Shown here piece by piece: positions 51,105 through 59,394 of a stretch of 64,000 nucleotides of DNA. The notes under the pieces are model-generated. The model did no database searches. It had not been told where the DNA came from and worked only from the letters and a program-made list of their open reading frames with translations. Position 1 is the stretch's first letter; each line of letters opens with the position of its first letter. The DNA is from Christensenella sp964438705 (GTDB lineage: Bacteria > Bacillota > Clostridia > Christensenellales > Christensenellaceae): positions 62,001 through 126,000 of the forward strand of contig CAYTKQ010000002.1 of the NCBI GenBank assembly GCA_964438705.1, read 5' to 3'. The translations under genes were made by a program, and so were the position numbers.

Positions 51105-52292
51105 GTGGCAGAATTTATTGTTTTATCAAAAATGACGCTTACAATGGAAGAAGGAACCGTCGCAAAATGGCTTGTTTCCGAAGGCGACGCGGTGAAATTG
51201 GACGATCCGCTTTGTTCGGTGGAAAACGAAAAAGAGACGGAGGACATGCTTTGCATCTACGAAGGCACCATTCTGAAGCTGATCGCGGAGGAAGGGGAGC
51301 TTTACCCGGTGAACACGCCCATTGCTGTCGTGGGGCAGCCGGGCGAGGATATCTCTTCGCTGATGTCGACGCTCGAACAGGGCGCACAGGAGGAAGAGAC
51401 AGCGGTGCGTCAGGTCGCTGCGCCCGCAAAAAATGTGCAGGGTAAGATGATGCCCAAAATCCGCAAGCTGATCCAACAGAAGGGCATCGACGCGGACGAA
51501 CTCATCCGCTTTTGCGGGGAACGCAAGGTCACGGAGGAAGAGATCGCGGCGTTTGAGCAGAGCAAGGCGGGCGCTTCGGGCGCGCCGGTCATCGAGGCCG
51601 CGGCAAACGACCGCGTCGTGAAGGCTTCGGCCATGCGCAAGACGGTCGCAAAGAATATGAAGGAAAGCTGCGAGCACACGGCAAGGCTTACCAATTTCAT
51701 GGAGGCGGATTTGACGGATGCGTTCGCGCTGATGAAAAAGCAGAAGGCGGATGGAAAACGGATCTCCGTGACGGCGCTTATCATCAAGGCGGCGGCGCAT
51801 GCGCTGCGTGAGCACGAGATCGTCAACACCGCATATCAGGAAAGCAGCGAAGAGATCATTTATCGCGGAGACGTCAACATCTCCTGCGCGGTGGACCTGA
51901 GCGAAGGGCTGGCTGTGCCGGTTGTGATGCACGCGGATGCACGGGACGTGTATGAGATCACTGCGGATATCGATGGGTTTGCGCAAAAAGGCAAAGAAGG
52001 AAAAATCACCAACGACGAGATGAAGAACGGCACGTTCACCGTTTCCAATGTGGGTATGCTCGACGTGCTGACCTTCACCCCCATCATCAATTATCCACAG
52101 ACGGCGATTTTGGGCGTGGGCGCGGTGCGCACACTGCCGCGCTATGTGGACGAGGCGTGCGCGAAGATCGAACCGCGCAAAATCATGCAGCTTGCCATCA
52201 CCTATGACCACAGAGTGATCGACGGCGCGCCGGCGGGGCGCTTTTTGCAAAGCGTAAGAGCGCTTCTTGAAAAACCGGAACAACTGGTATGA
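51105..52292 (+). CDS. Dihydrolipoamide acyltransferase E2 (complex 2)
   Basis: 395 residues. Lipoyl domain at 1-80 with likely lipoylation Lys in NEKETED; one weak subunit-binding domain (MPKIRKLIQQKGIDADELI..., about 122-158) lacking the usual Gly-rich GGRI end; acyltransferase domain ending in HRVIDGA. So it differs from the complex-1 E2, which has two clear binding domains. GTG start at 51105 with AAGGAGAA upstream. Produces an acyl-CoA. Its gene ends four bases before the epimerase start. Confidence 0.9.
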   Translation: MAEFIVLSKMTLTMEEGTVAKWLVSEGDAVKLDDPLCSVENEKETEDMLCIYEGTILKLIAEEGELYPVNTPIAVVGQPGEDISSLMSTLEQGAQEEETAVRQVAAPAKNVQGKMMPKIRKLIQQKGIDADELIRFCGERKVTEEEIAAFEQSKAGASGAPVIEAAANDRVVKASAMRKTVAKNMKESCEHTARLTNFMEADLTDAFALMKKQKADGKRISVTALIIKAAAHALREHEIVNTAYQESSEEIIYRGDVNISCAVDLSEGLAVPVVMHADARDVYEITADIDGFAQKGKEGKITNDEMKNGTFTVSNVGMLDVLTFTPIINYPQTAILGVGAVRTLPRYVDEACAKIEPRKIMQLAITYDHRVIDGAPAGRFLQSVRALLEKPEQLV

Positions 52293-52296
52293 GCCT

Positions 52297-53136
52297 ATGC
52301 GTAAAAAGCTGAGGGACTTGCCCTTTGGGCTGTATGAAAAATCTGTTTGTACGACGTGGAGTTGGGAGGATAAGTTTTCGCTTGTGAAAGAAGCGGGCTA
52401 CGACTACTTTGAAATCGCCATCGACGCAACGCCCCTAAAGCTCGAACGGCTCTCAAACAGAGAGGAGCAGTTGAAAATCCGCCGTGCCTCCGAGCAAAAG
52501 GACATGCCGCTTTACACCTTCGCATTTACCGCGAATCGTTTTTTTCCGTTGGGAAGCGAGGATGAAGCGGTGAGAAACGAGGGCGTGCGGCTTTTGAAAA
52601 GCGCGATGGATTTCGCGGCATTTGTGGGCGCGCGGGTCATGCAGTTCGCAAGCTATGACGAGTACGAAAAACCGCGCAGCAAGATGACGGAGGCGTACTT
52701 CGTCCAGTCGCTGGAGGAATGCGTCAACCACGCGGCACACAGGGGAACCGTGCTGGCGCTCGAGACCATGGACAGCGACTTTATGGACACGACGCAAAAG
52801 GCAATGCGCTATGTGCGCATGTTCGATACCTGCTATCTGGGCCTCGATGTGGACCCGGGCAACATCACGGCGATGGGTAACGATCCGGTGAGCGACATGG
52901 CGTTTGGCTCCGGGCATATCGCCGAGGTGGAGTGGAAGGACGTGATGCCGGGCGACGTGCGTAATACGTTTTTCGGTGAAGGCGTCGTGGATTTTGACGC
53001 GTGCTTCAAAGCGCTGCACAACATCGGCTATCAGGGCTTTATGGCGGCGGAAATGTGGGCAAACGACGATCCGTCCACGCACCATAGGATTTTTGAGGCA
53101 ATCGCTTTCTTAAAGGACAAAATGAAAGATTATTGA
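52297..53136 (+). CDS. UlaE-like sugar-phosphate 3-epimerase / isomerase
   Basis: 279 residues, xylose-isomerase-like TIM barrel of the L-ribulose/L-xylulose 5-phosphate 3-epimerase group. Starts like UlaE with LPFGLYEKS. Metal ligands fit ALETMD (Glu), GLDVDPGN (Asp), HIAEVEWKD (His) and AAEMWAN (Glu). ATG 52297 gives the family length; a TTG at 52267 in frame is inside the E2 gene. No good ribosome site, so translation is probably coupled to E2. It suggests that a ketopentose phosphate is an intermediate in operon 4. Confidence 0.85.
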   Translation: MRKKLRDLPFGLYEKSVCTTWSWEDKFSLVKEAGYDYFEIAIDATPLKLERLSNREEQLKIRRASEQKDMPLYTFAFTANRFFPLGSEDEAVRNEGVRLLKSAMDFAAFVGARVMQFASYDEYEKPRSKMTEAYFVQSLEECVNHAAHRGTVLALETMDSDFMDTTQKAMRYVRMFDTCYLGLDVDPGNITAMGNDPVSDMAFGSGHIAEVEWKDVMPGDVRNTFFGEGVVDFDACFKALHNIGYQGFMAAEMWANDDPSTHHRIFEAIAFLKDKMKDY

Positions 53137-53141
53137 CAGAC

Positions 53142-53182
53142 AAAAAAAGCGCGTTCGCGAGCATTTCGCGGGCGCGTTTTTT
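53142..53182. terminator. Bidirectional intrinsic terminator between convergent genes
   Basis: AAAAAAGCGCG and CGCGA on the left pair with TCGCG and GGCGCGTTTTTT on the right, with A and T runs at both ends. Stops operon 4 on the plus strand and the kinase-SorC transcript on the minus strand. Confidence 0.88.
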
Positions 53183-53214
53183 GATTTTGATGCATCATGG
53201 CGCGCATGGCTTTT

Positions 53215-54771
53215 CTACGCGCCGAAGCGTTCGCTGTTTTTGACGACGAGCTCGGCCTGTTTGGCATAGGTGTCCTTGAGGATCGGATACAAGGAGCGAT
53301 AGGTGCCGTAATACTCCTCGTAAATTTCCACATTGACCGGATCGGGCTTCACCTCCCCGGTGATTTTGATGATGGATTTGCACGCGTCCTTCAACGAGGA
53401 AAACGCGCCGCATCCCACAGACGCCATCAGCGCAACGCCGCACGCGGGGGCCTCCTCGATGCTGGTCGAAAGGATGGAGGCGTTGAAAATATCGGCCTGT
53501 ATCTGCCGCCACAGCATGCTTTTGGCACCGCCGCCCGCCGCGCGTATTTCGTCGACCTTGATATCGTATTCGCGCAATATCTCGAGCGTGTCGCGCAGGC
53601 TGAAGGTAACGCCCTCCATCACGGAGCGGCACAGCTCTTCACGTCCGTGGCGGTAGGTGATGCCAAAAAATACACCCGAAGCGTTCGGATCGGAATAAGG
53701 CGTACGTTCGCCGTTGAGGTAGGGCAAAAAGCACAGGCCCTCGCTGCCGGGCTTGGCGTTTTGCGCAAGCTCGCTCATATAGTCGTATACGTCCTTGCCC
53801 AGCGTGGCAAGCTCTTTTTTTTCTGTGGGGAACATGGAATCGCGCAGCCATTTGAACGACCCGCCCGCGCCGAGCGTACAGCCGAACAAACACCATTTTT
53901 CTTTTTGCACATGGCACATGGAGAGCGCGGCGCGCGGAAGCTTATCCGCGATGGGTTCGTCCATTGCCGCAAACACAACGCCGGACGCGCCGATGGTGGA
54001 GGAAACCATGCCCGCGTCGATCACGCCGTTGCCAACGCCGCCGGCAGGCTGGTCTCCGCAGCCTGCGACAACGGGAATGCCGCTTCGAAGCCCCAGCTCC
54101 TTTGCGATCTCTGATTGCAAATAGCCCGCGACATCACAAGATTCCAACACCCGTTCGGGCACGATGGACTGATCGATGCCGCACATGGAAAACAGCTCCG
54201 TTGACCATGTGCGTTTGGGCACGTCGAACAAAAAGGAACCGGAAGCATCCGTGACCTCGGTGGAAATTTCCCCCGTCATCATAAAACGCAAATAATCCTT
54301 GGAAAACAGCACCTTGTAGATTTTCTCGTAATTTTCAGGCGTGTTTTTTTGCATCCACATCAGCTTTGGCGCCCAAAACCCCGGCAGGGGATGATTTGCG
54401 GCGATCGGAAGGAAGGTATCGCTGCCGATCTGTTCCTCGATCCACGCTTTTTCCTTCGTGGCACGCTGATCGAGCCAAATGATGCAATTGCCGATGGTGT
54501 TCAAGTTTTTATCGAGGCAGGTGGTCGCAAGCATTTGTCCGGTGATGCCGATGGCCTCAACTTTTTTTCCCGCGTCGCTTGAATGCACCGCTGTTTTGAC
54601 CGCCTTTTTGCATGCGCTCCACCATTGCGCAGGGTCTTCCTCCGCATAATGATATTTCGGCGTGATCATGTTGTATTCTTCATAGCCGATCCCGGCGAGA
54701 TATCCGTTTTCGCCGATCACGATGGCTTTCACGCCGTTTGTGCCCGCGTCGATCCCAAGAAAGTATTTCAT
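53215..54771 (-). CDS. FGGY carbohydrate kinase, module B
   Basis: 518 residues, paralogue of the 15891-17432 kinase. N-terminal DAGTNGVKAIV, GITGQMLATT, IIWLDQRAT, WAPKLMWMQKNTPENYE, FSKDYLRF, catalytic AGCGDQPAGGVG, C-terminal AAGGGAKSMLW. Differences from module A at the catalytic strand (GDQPAGG versus GDRHATA) suggest a different sugar. Start ATG 54771 is preceded by a weak AGTTGAAGG. Located 49 bases after its SorC gene. Probably phosphorylates the ketose that the SorC protein senses after phosphorylation. Confidence 0.88.
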   Translation of the reverse strand: MKYFLGIDAGTNGVKAIVIGENGYLAGIGYEEYNMITPKYHYAEEDPAQWWSACKKAVKTAVHSSDAGKKVEAIGITGQMLATTCLDKNLNTIGNCIIWLDQRATKEKAWIEEQIGSDTFLPIAANHPLPGFWAPKLMWMQKNTPENYEKIYKVLFSKDYLRFMMTGEISTEVTDASGSFLFDVPKRTWSTELFSMCGIDQSIVPERVLESCDVAGYLQSEIAKELGLRSGIPVVAGCGDQPAGGVGNGVIDAGMVSSTIGASGVVFAAMDEPIADKLPRAALSMCHVQKEKWCLFGCTLGAGGSFKWLRDSMFPTEKKELATLGKDVYDYMSELAQNAKPGSEGLCFLPYLNGERTPYSDPNASGVFFGITYRHGREELCRSVMEGVTFSLRDTLEILREYDIKVDEIRAAGGGAKSMLWRQIQADIFNASILSTSIEEAPACGVALMASVGCGAFSSLKDACKSIIKITGEVKPDPVNVEIYEEYYGTYRSLYPILKDTYAKQAELVVKNSERFGA

Positions 54772-54820
54772 CCTTCAACTCCATCAAATCTCAACAGGAA
54801 TCCCTGTATGTTTTCATTTT

Positions 54821-55813
54821 TTACGGCTTCAAGCGGTCAAGAAGGCTTTTGGCGGTATATTCGTCTGTAATCAGCACGTTGAAAAAATTCCCTTTTGCAC
54901 CGCCGATGATGGCGTCCACCTTAAATTTCCCTCCTGCGGTCGCAATCACCGTCGGGATGCTTTTGAGCGTTGCGGTGTTGACGGCGATGACCCGCTGGGA
55001 TACCGAGACGTTGCACGGCTGACCGGAAATGTTGTAAAACCGCGCGCATACACAGCCCACGGCCCCGCTTTTTCTAAGATCCTCCATGTCGCCCTTTGTG
55101 AATGCGTCAGGGTCTGTCATGAAGACGTTTTCCGCGGTGGAGGAATGCTCGAGGTCGCCGTCGATGCCCACAATGGCAATGTCGAGCGCCTTGGCTTTCG
55201 CAAAAATATCTTTTAATGGACGCGAATCCAAAAAGGCCTGCGCTGTCAAGATGTTGGCGGCGATCATTGGCCCATACAGATAGCGCACTGTACTGCGCGG
55301 GAAATTGGAAGCAACCTTTTCGCATAGCGCGTTTGAAAGGGTGTTGACCTCACGGTTTGTTCCAAGCCCGCCAATCAGCGGAATGAATTCCACATCTTTG
55401 ATTTTGTTCGTTGTCTTGACCTTGTCGGCAAAGCTTTCAAGCGTTCGTCCCCAGCCGATGCCCACGTGACCGCCGCTCTTGAGGATATTTGAGAGATAGC
55501 CCGCCGTTGCGCTTCCGATGCGGTCGGAGATGATATCCCTGTTGTCGCTGGGCACGTTTACGATTTTTACATCCTCGATGCCAAGAAGATTGCGCAGAGC
55601 GATCTCGTCTTTAAGAAACGCGTTCGTGTTGCGCGGCTCTGCGATTTGGATGCGCACGATTTTTTCCCGCTTTGCCTCCTTGAGCATCTTGACGATCGTC
55701 GGACGAGAAATATTGAGCATTTTGGAAATCTCCGCCTGCGTCTTATCTTCCATATAGTATAAATGTGAAATTTTGACCTTGAGATCGTATCGTTCTTCTG
55801 CGGAAAAAGCCAC
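54821..55813 (-). CDS. SorC-family transcriptional regulator, module B
   Basis: 330 residues from a GTG at 55813. That start gives (V)AFSAEERYDLK, matching the paralogue's MAFTADERYDLK, and has GGAG eight bases upstream; a longer in-frame reading from 55954 crosses the promoter and adds 47 non-homologous residues, so it is rejected. Helix-turn-helix MEDKTQAEISKMLNISRPTI is almost the same as in module A, then a SorC sensor domain with DRIGSATAGYLS and ATAGGKFKVDAIIGGAKG. Predicted to bind the repeated TTAAC sites in the divergent region and respond to a sugar phosphate. Confidence 0.88.
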   Translation of the reverse strand: MAFSAEERYDLKVKISHLYYMEDKTQAEISKMLNISRPTIVKMLKEAKREKIVRIQIAEPRNTNAFLKDEIALRNLLGIEDVKIVNVPSDNRDIISDRIGSATAGYLSNILKSGGHVGIGWGRTLESFADKVKTTNKIKDVEFIPLIGGLGTNREVNTLSNALCEKVASNFPRSTVRYLYGPMIAANILTAQAFLDSRPLKDIFAKAKALDIAIVGIDGDLEHSSTAENVFMTDPDAFTKGDMEDLRKSGAVGCVCARFYNISGQPCNVSVSQRVIAVNTATLKSIPTVIATAGGKFKVDAIIGGAKGNFFNVLITDEYTAKSLLDRLKP

Positions 55814-55862
55814 CGTATTGTCTCCATTTTCATAAAATAGATTTTCAGCCGATTCTATTAAA

Positions 55863-55891
55863 ATAGTATCGTACAGGTTAACGATTGTCAA
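55863..55891 (-). promoter_or_regulatory. Sigma-A promoter of SorC-kinase transcript B
   Basis: Read on the minus strand: TTGACA (55886-55891), 17 bases, TACTAT (55863-55868), the same boxes and spacing as module A. GTTAAC (55877-55882) lies in the spacer as a likely operator. Confidence 0.75.
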
Positions 55892-55991
55892 TGTAGCATA
55901 CAAAAAATAATTCATTTGTAAAAAACATGTTGCATTCTCAAAAGAACAGAACATTTTTTTGAGAACAGAACACAGCTGTGTCTGCGTGAGA

Positions 55992-56027
55992 ATCCTTTTT
56001 CAAAGCGATTTTTAAAAGGATCGCTTT
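55992..56027. other. Two mutually exclusive hairpins
   Basis: ATCCTTTT (55992-55999) can pair with AAAAGGAT (56014-56021), while AAAGCGAT (56002-56009) can pair with ATCGCTTT (56020-56027). The two share bases, so only one can form. It lies between the two divergent promoters, where no known transcript is expected. Confidence 0.45.
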
Positions 56028-56080
56028 TTGAGGAGAACAATTTGCGCCGCAGAGTCATGAAATCAATTGAAAAAAAGAAA

Positions 56081-56109
56081 TTGACTTCATGAAGTTTTTA
56101 TGGTTTAAT
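56081..56109 (+). promoter_or_regulatory. Sigma-A promoter for the SMP-30/FeADH operon
   Basis: TTGACT (56081-56086), 17 bases, TTTAAT (56104-56109). Downstream sequence carries TTAAC repeats; leader about 180 bases to the SMP-30 start. Parallel to 18661-18689. Confidence 0.7.
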
Positions 56110-56237
56110 CAATGTAATAAGCAAATGTTAACTTTATTTAACGAAGTAAACATTTGAAAACACAATCCTACAGAATTTATCCTGCAGAAAAGTAAAAATT
56201 GTTTCTTGGCGCGGCGCGTTGAGAAAATTTTATGCAA

Positions 56238-56262
56238 ATTAACTAAAGTTAACAAAGTTAAC
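56238..56262 (+). repeat. Tandem TTAAC operator-like repeats, about 10-base spacing
   Basis: ATTAAC (56238), GTTAAC (56248) and GTTAAC (56257) lie nine to ten bases apart just before the SMP-30 start; two more (56127, 56137) are also ten apart near the promoter. Spacing of one helical turn suggests a protein binding one DNA face. Confidence 0.6.
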
Positions 56263-56288
56263 AAAAAATAATTGATTGGGGAGCATAC

Positions 56289-57179
56289 ATGGAATTTGGG
56301 TTGATACTTGATACAGGCTTTGAAATAGGGGAAACACCCATATGGGACCAAAGAATTGGAAAGCTTTACTACACAGACCTCTTTACGGGCGATGTGCACC
56401 GGTATGATCCGCAAACGGGCGAAATAGAGACGTGGAAAACCAACGAAATCATTGGCAGCGCAGTCCCGACCAGCGACCCCGGTCAGCTCTTTTGCGCGCT
56501 GGAGACGGGCATGTACCTCTTAGACCTCAAAACGGGCGCGCTTGCCTTTTTGTGCGATCCTGAAAACGGGAAGGATGAAAACCGCTACAACGACACGAGG
56601 ATCGATCCTGCGGGGCGAATCTTCACAAGCTCGGTTTCCAAGCTCTACGGCACGGACGATTACAGACCCGATATGCTGGGCGGCTTTTATATGGTGGATA
56701 CGGATGGCAGTGTCCGCGTCATAGAAGATGGGATCAATCAATATAATGCGATTGTGTGGAACAAAGACGCCACAAAAATGTATGTGATCGATACGTACAA
56801 CGAGGCGCTCATTGGCTATGATTATGACGTAAAGACCGGCCCTGTGGGCAAAGGCGAGGCGCTCATCCAATTTGGCGAGCTTGGCATGCCGGATGGTATG
56901 TGCATCGACGCGGAGGACAATCTTTACGTGTGCCACTGGACAAAGAAGCTGTCCATATGGGACAAAGACCTAAAGTGGAAGGAAACGATATCCCTTCCGG
57001 TGGAGTACGCCTGCTGCACGGGCTTCGGCGGCGAAGATATGCAAGATTTATATCTCGCGAGCGCGAAGTATCGATACACGGACGAACAATTGAAGGAAAA
57101 CAAGGGAGCGGGCGGCATATTCCGCGCAAAAAGCAAGGTGCGGGGCGCAGGAGACCACTTCTATCAAATCAAAAAATAA
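56289..57179 (+). CDS. SMP-30/gluconolactonase-family protein
   Basis: 296 residues, six-bladed propeller of the SMP-30/regucalcin family. Metal-site pattern: Glu in GETPIWD, the Asn-Asp in RYNDTRIDPAGRIF, Asn near INQYNAIVWN and Asp in MPDGMCIDAEDNLYV. Likely hydrolyses a sugar lactone to the aldonic acid. The start follows TTGGGGAGCATAC. First gene of the module B plus-strand operon; absent from module A, so module B probably handles a compound with an oxidised or lactone form. Sixteen bases from the alcohol dehydrogenase gene. Confidence 0.85.
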   Translation: MEFGLILDTGFEIGETPIWDQRIGKLYYTDLFTGDVHRYDPQTGEIETWKTNEIIGSAVPTSDPGQLFCALETGMYLLDLKTGALAFLCDPENGKDENRYNDTRIDPAGRIFTSSVSKLYGTDDYRPDMLGGFYMVDTDGSVRVIEDGINQYNAIVWNKDATKMYVIDTYNEALIGYDYDVKTGPVGKGEALIQFGELGMPDGMCIDAEDNLYVCHWTKKLSIWDKDLKWKETISLPVEYACCTGFGGEDMQDLYLASAKYRYTDEQLKENKGAGGIFRAKSKVRGAGDHFYQIKK

Positions 57180-57194
57180 AGGAGAGTAAGGATT

Positions 57195-58373
57195 ATGTAT
57201 GCATTCGAATTTCAACTGCCGACTAAAATCGTGTTTGGCGAAGGGGAAGTTGCCAAGGTAGGCGTAGAGGCGGCCAGCTTTGGCAAAAAGGCGATGCTTG
57301 TCACCTATGACGAGGACTTTGTCAAGCAGGTAGGCTTTTACGATAAGGTCAAGAAAAGCTGCGACGCGGCGGGCGTTGAGCTTCTCGAATTTTTCGGCGT
57401 CAAGAGCAACCCGACGGCGGAGCACGCGGCCGCAGGCATCCGGATGGCAAAGGAACAAAAGCCGGACGTGATCATTGCACTCGGCGGGGGCAGCGCGATG
57501 GATGAAGCAAAGTTCATCGGTGTCGCGGCAAAATACGACGGCGATCCGTGGGATTTCCCCACGGGCAAGGCGGCGATCGAAGATACCATCCCGGTGATGG
57601 TGGTGGTGACCATCCCCGCGACCTCTTCGGAGCTCAACGGCACGGCGGTCATCACAAATGAGACCCTGCGCCGCAAGGACGGCTTTGTGAGCCCGATGAT
57701 GAAGCCGCGTGTGTGCGTGCTCGATCCCGAGCTTACCTACACGATCCCCGTTCGCCAGACGGCTTATTCCGCAGCCGATATCGTGTCGCATCTCCTGGAG
57801 CACTATCTTGGGCATCAGCTTGCGTTCGCACCCTATCAGGATCATTTCTGCGAAGGCGGCATCCGCTCCATCATGGAATGTATGGATCGGCTTTTGAAGG
57901 ACCCGAAGGATCACGACGCGCGCGCGGTGATGATGTGGCAGGCGTCGTTCGCATGGTGCGGTTTTTACGACTGCGGGTTCGGATTGCCGAATTCCAACAT
58001 CCATATTCTGGGGCATTCGCTCTCCAACTTTTACGATACGCCGCACGGCGCCGCGATGTCGGTCACGATCCTCGCGACGATGCGCTATTACTTGAAGGAA
58101 CGCACGGCCAAATATGCGCAGTTTGCGCGTGAAGTGTTTGGTGTGCGCGACGAAGACGATATGATCGCCGCCTGCGCGGGGATTGCCGCGCTAGAGGCGT
58201 GGTTCAAAAAAATCGGTACGCCGACGACGCTCAGCGAGGCCGGCATCACCGATCCCGACGCGATCGACAAAATGACCCCCGACGCGCTCGCGACTGCGGC
58301 GGCATGGGGAGAACTTGAGGAATATGGCTACAACGAGGCCGTGATCCGCGAGATGTTCGAGCTCTGCCTGTAA
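57195..58373 (+). CDS. Iron-containing alcohol dehydrogenase, module B
   Basis: 392 residues, near-identical in length and largely in sequence to the 19060-20238 protein. GGGS at 97-100, Asp195 and His199 (DIVSH), His270 and His284 (NIHILGH...TPHG). Differences are scattered, for example in KEQKPDVIIALGG and the C-terminal segment ELEEYGYNEAVIREM. AAAGGAGAG precedes the ATG. Presumably catalyses the same type of polyol/carbonyl step for a related substrate. A small hairpin (58389-58410) follows before the Gld-like genes. Confidence 0.92.
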   Translation: MYAFEFQLPTKIVFGEGEVAKVGVEAASFGKKAMLVTYDEDFVKQVGFYDKVKKSCDAAGVELLEFFGVKSNPTAEHAAAGIRMAKEQKPDVIIALGGGSAMDEAKFIGVAAKYDGDPWDFPTGKAAIEDTIPVMVVVTIPATSSELNGTAVITNETLRRKDGFVSPMMKPRVCVLDPELTYTIPVRQTAYSAADIVSHLLEHYLGHQLAFAPYQDHFCEGGIRSIMECMDRLLKDPKDHDARAVMMWQASFAWCGFYDCGFGLPNSNIHILGHSLSNFYDTPHGAAMSVTILATMRYYLKERTAKYAQFAREVFGVRDEDDMIAACAGIAALEAWFKKIGTPTTLSEAGITDPDAIDKMTPDALATAAAWGELEEYGYNEAVIREMFELCL

Positions 58374-58388
58374 CATAAAACAAGCCAT

Positions 58389-58410
58389 GGAGGCGGGGAA
58401 AACCGCCTCC
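58389..58410 (+). other. Perfect hairpin after FeADH gene
   Basis: GGAGGCGG, six-base loop, CCGCCTCC; no T tract. Perhaps an attenuator or mRNA 3' stabiliser between the dehydrogenase and the Gld-like genes, which follow within 70 bases. Confidence 0.5.
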
Positions 58411-58440
58411 TGCGGCGATGGAACACCACCGGGAGACAAT

Positions 58441-59394
58441 ATGATTGAAATCAGCAACCTAACAAGAAAATACGGTGAAAAAACGGCTGTTGAAAACGTC
58501 AGCTTCAAAATCGAAAAGGGCGAGATCGTAGGGCTTCTTGGCCCGAACGGCGCGGGAAAGACGACGATCATGAAGATGATCACCGGCTATCTGATGCCCA
58601 CAGAGGGCTCTATTACCGTCGACGGGATCGACGTGGTAGAGCATCCGCGCGAAGCCGCGGCGAAGATCGGTTTTCTCCCGGAAATCCCCCCGCTGTATGT
58701 GGAGATGGAGGTCGCCGAATATCTGCGCTTCATGTCCGAAATCAAGGGCATCGGGAAGGATCAGCGACAGGAGCGCATCGAGGAAGTAATGCAGATCGCG
58801 CAGGTTGAGCATGTGCAAAACAGGGTGATCGGGCATCTTTCAAAAGGGTATCGTCAGCGCGTAGGTCTTGCGGGGGCGCTGATGGGCATGCCCGAAATTT
58901 TGATATTGGATGAACCCACGGTGGGGCTCGATCCGCGGCAGATCGCGGATTTTCGAAACTTGATGATCGAGCTTGGAAAAAAACATACGATCATTTTCAG
59001 CACGCATATCCTGTCTGAAATCGATATGGTGTGCGAAAAGGTCGTGATCCTAAACGAGGGCCGCGTGGTGGCGGTAGACCGCATGGAGCAGCTCGGACAG
59101 GGCGGCCTTGGGAAAAATGAATTTCTGCTTCTGATTGGCGCAGGAAGGGAAGAGGCGGAAAGGGCGCTTGGCGGCGTGCTGGACGCTTCGGAATATACAT
59201 TTACGGAAAAAGGCACGGACGGCGTGTGGTTCAAGCTGTCCGCCGATGATACGGTCGAACTGCGCAAACGCATTTTCTATGCGTTTGCAGAGGCCCGGCT
59301 GCCCATTCTTGAGATGAAAAACGTACAGCTGACATTGGAGCAGGTATTCTTAAAGCTTACGGCGGCTGATGCGGAAAAGGAGGCGCGCGCATGA
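58441..59394 (+). CDS. ABC-2 type transporter ATPase (GldA-like)
   Basis: 317 residues, one ABC domain with C-terminal extension. Walker A GPNGAGKTT, Q-loop near FLPEIPPLY, signature LSKGYRQRVGLAGAL, Walker B ILDEPTVGLD and switch His in STHILSE. The C-terminal 80 residues are of the ABC-2 exporter type. Start at 58441 follows GGGAGACAAT. ATGA overlap with the next gene. Forms an exporter or membrane-remodelling complex with the 59391 permease and the GldG-like and DUF4340 proteins; its role in non-gliding Firmicutes is not clear. Confidence 0.9.
   Translation: MIEISNLTRKYGEKTAVENVSFKIEKGEIVGLLGPNGAGKTTIMKMITGYLMPTEGSITVDGIDVVEHPREAAAKIGFLPEIPPLYVEMEVAEYLRFMSEIKGIGKDQRQERIEEVMQIAQVEHVQNRVIGHLSKGYRQRVGLAGALMGMPEILILDEPTVGLDPRQIADFRNLMIELGKKHTIIFSTHILSEIDMVCEKVVILNEGRVVAVDRMEQLGQGGLGKNEFLLLIGAGREEAERALGGVLDASEYTFTEKGTDGVWFKLSADDTVELRKRIFYAFAEARLPILEMKNVQLTLEQVFLKLTAADAEKEARA

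Larger units (their letters stand above)
55814..56288. promoter_or_regulatory. AT-rich divergent control region, module B
   Basis: About 475 bases. It holds the SorC-kinase promoter on the minus strand (55863-55891), a plus-strand promoter (56081-56109), a direct repeat GAACAGAACA (55944 and 55963), two mutually exclusive hairpins (55992-56027) and TTAAC-type repeats at 55877, 56127, 56137, 56238, 56248 and 56257. No gene is seen. Confidence 0.65.

Noticed and set aside
55814..55954. 47-codon N-terminal extension of the module B SorC regulator.
   Set aside because: It would run through the regulator's own promoter boxes and has no counterpart in the module A paralogue; GTG 55813 has a good ribosome site.
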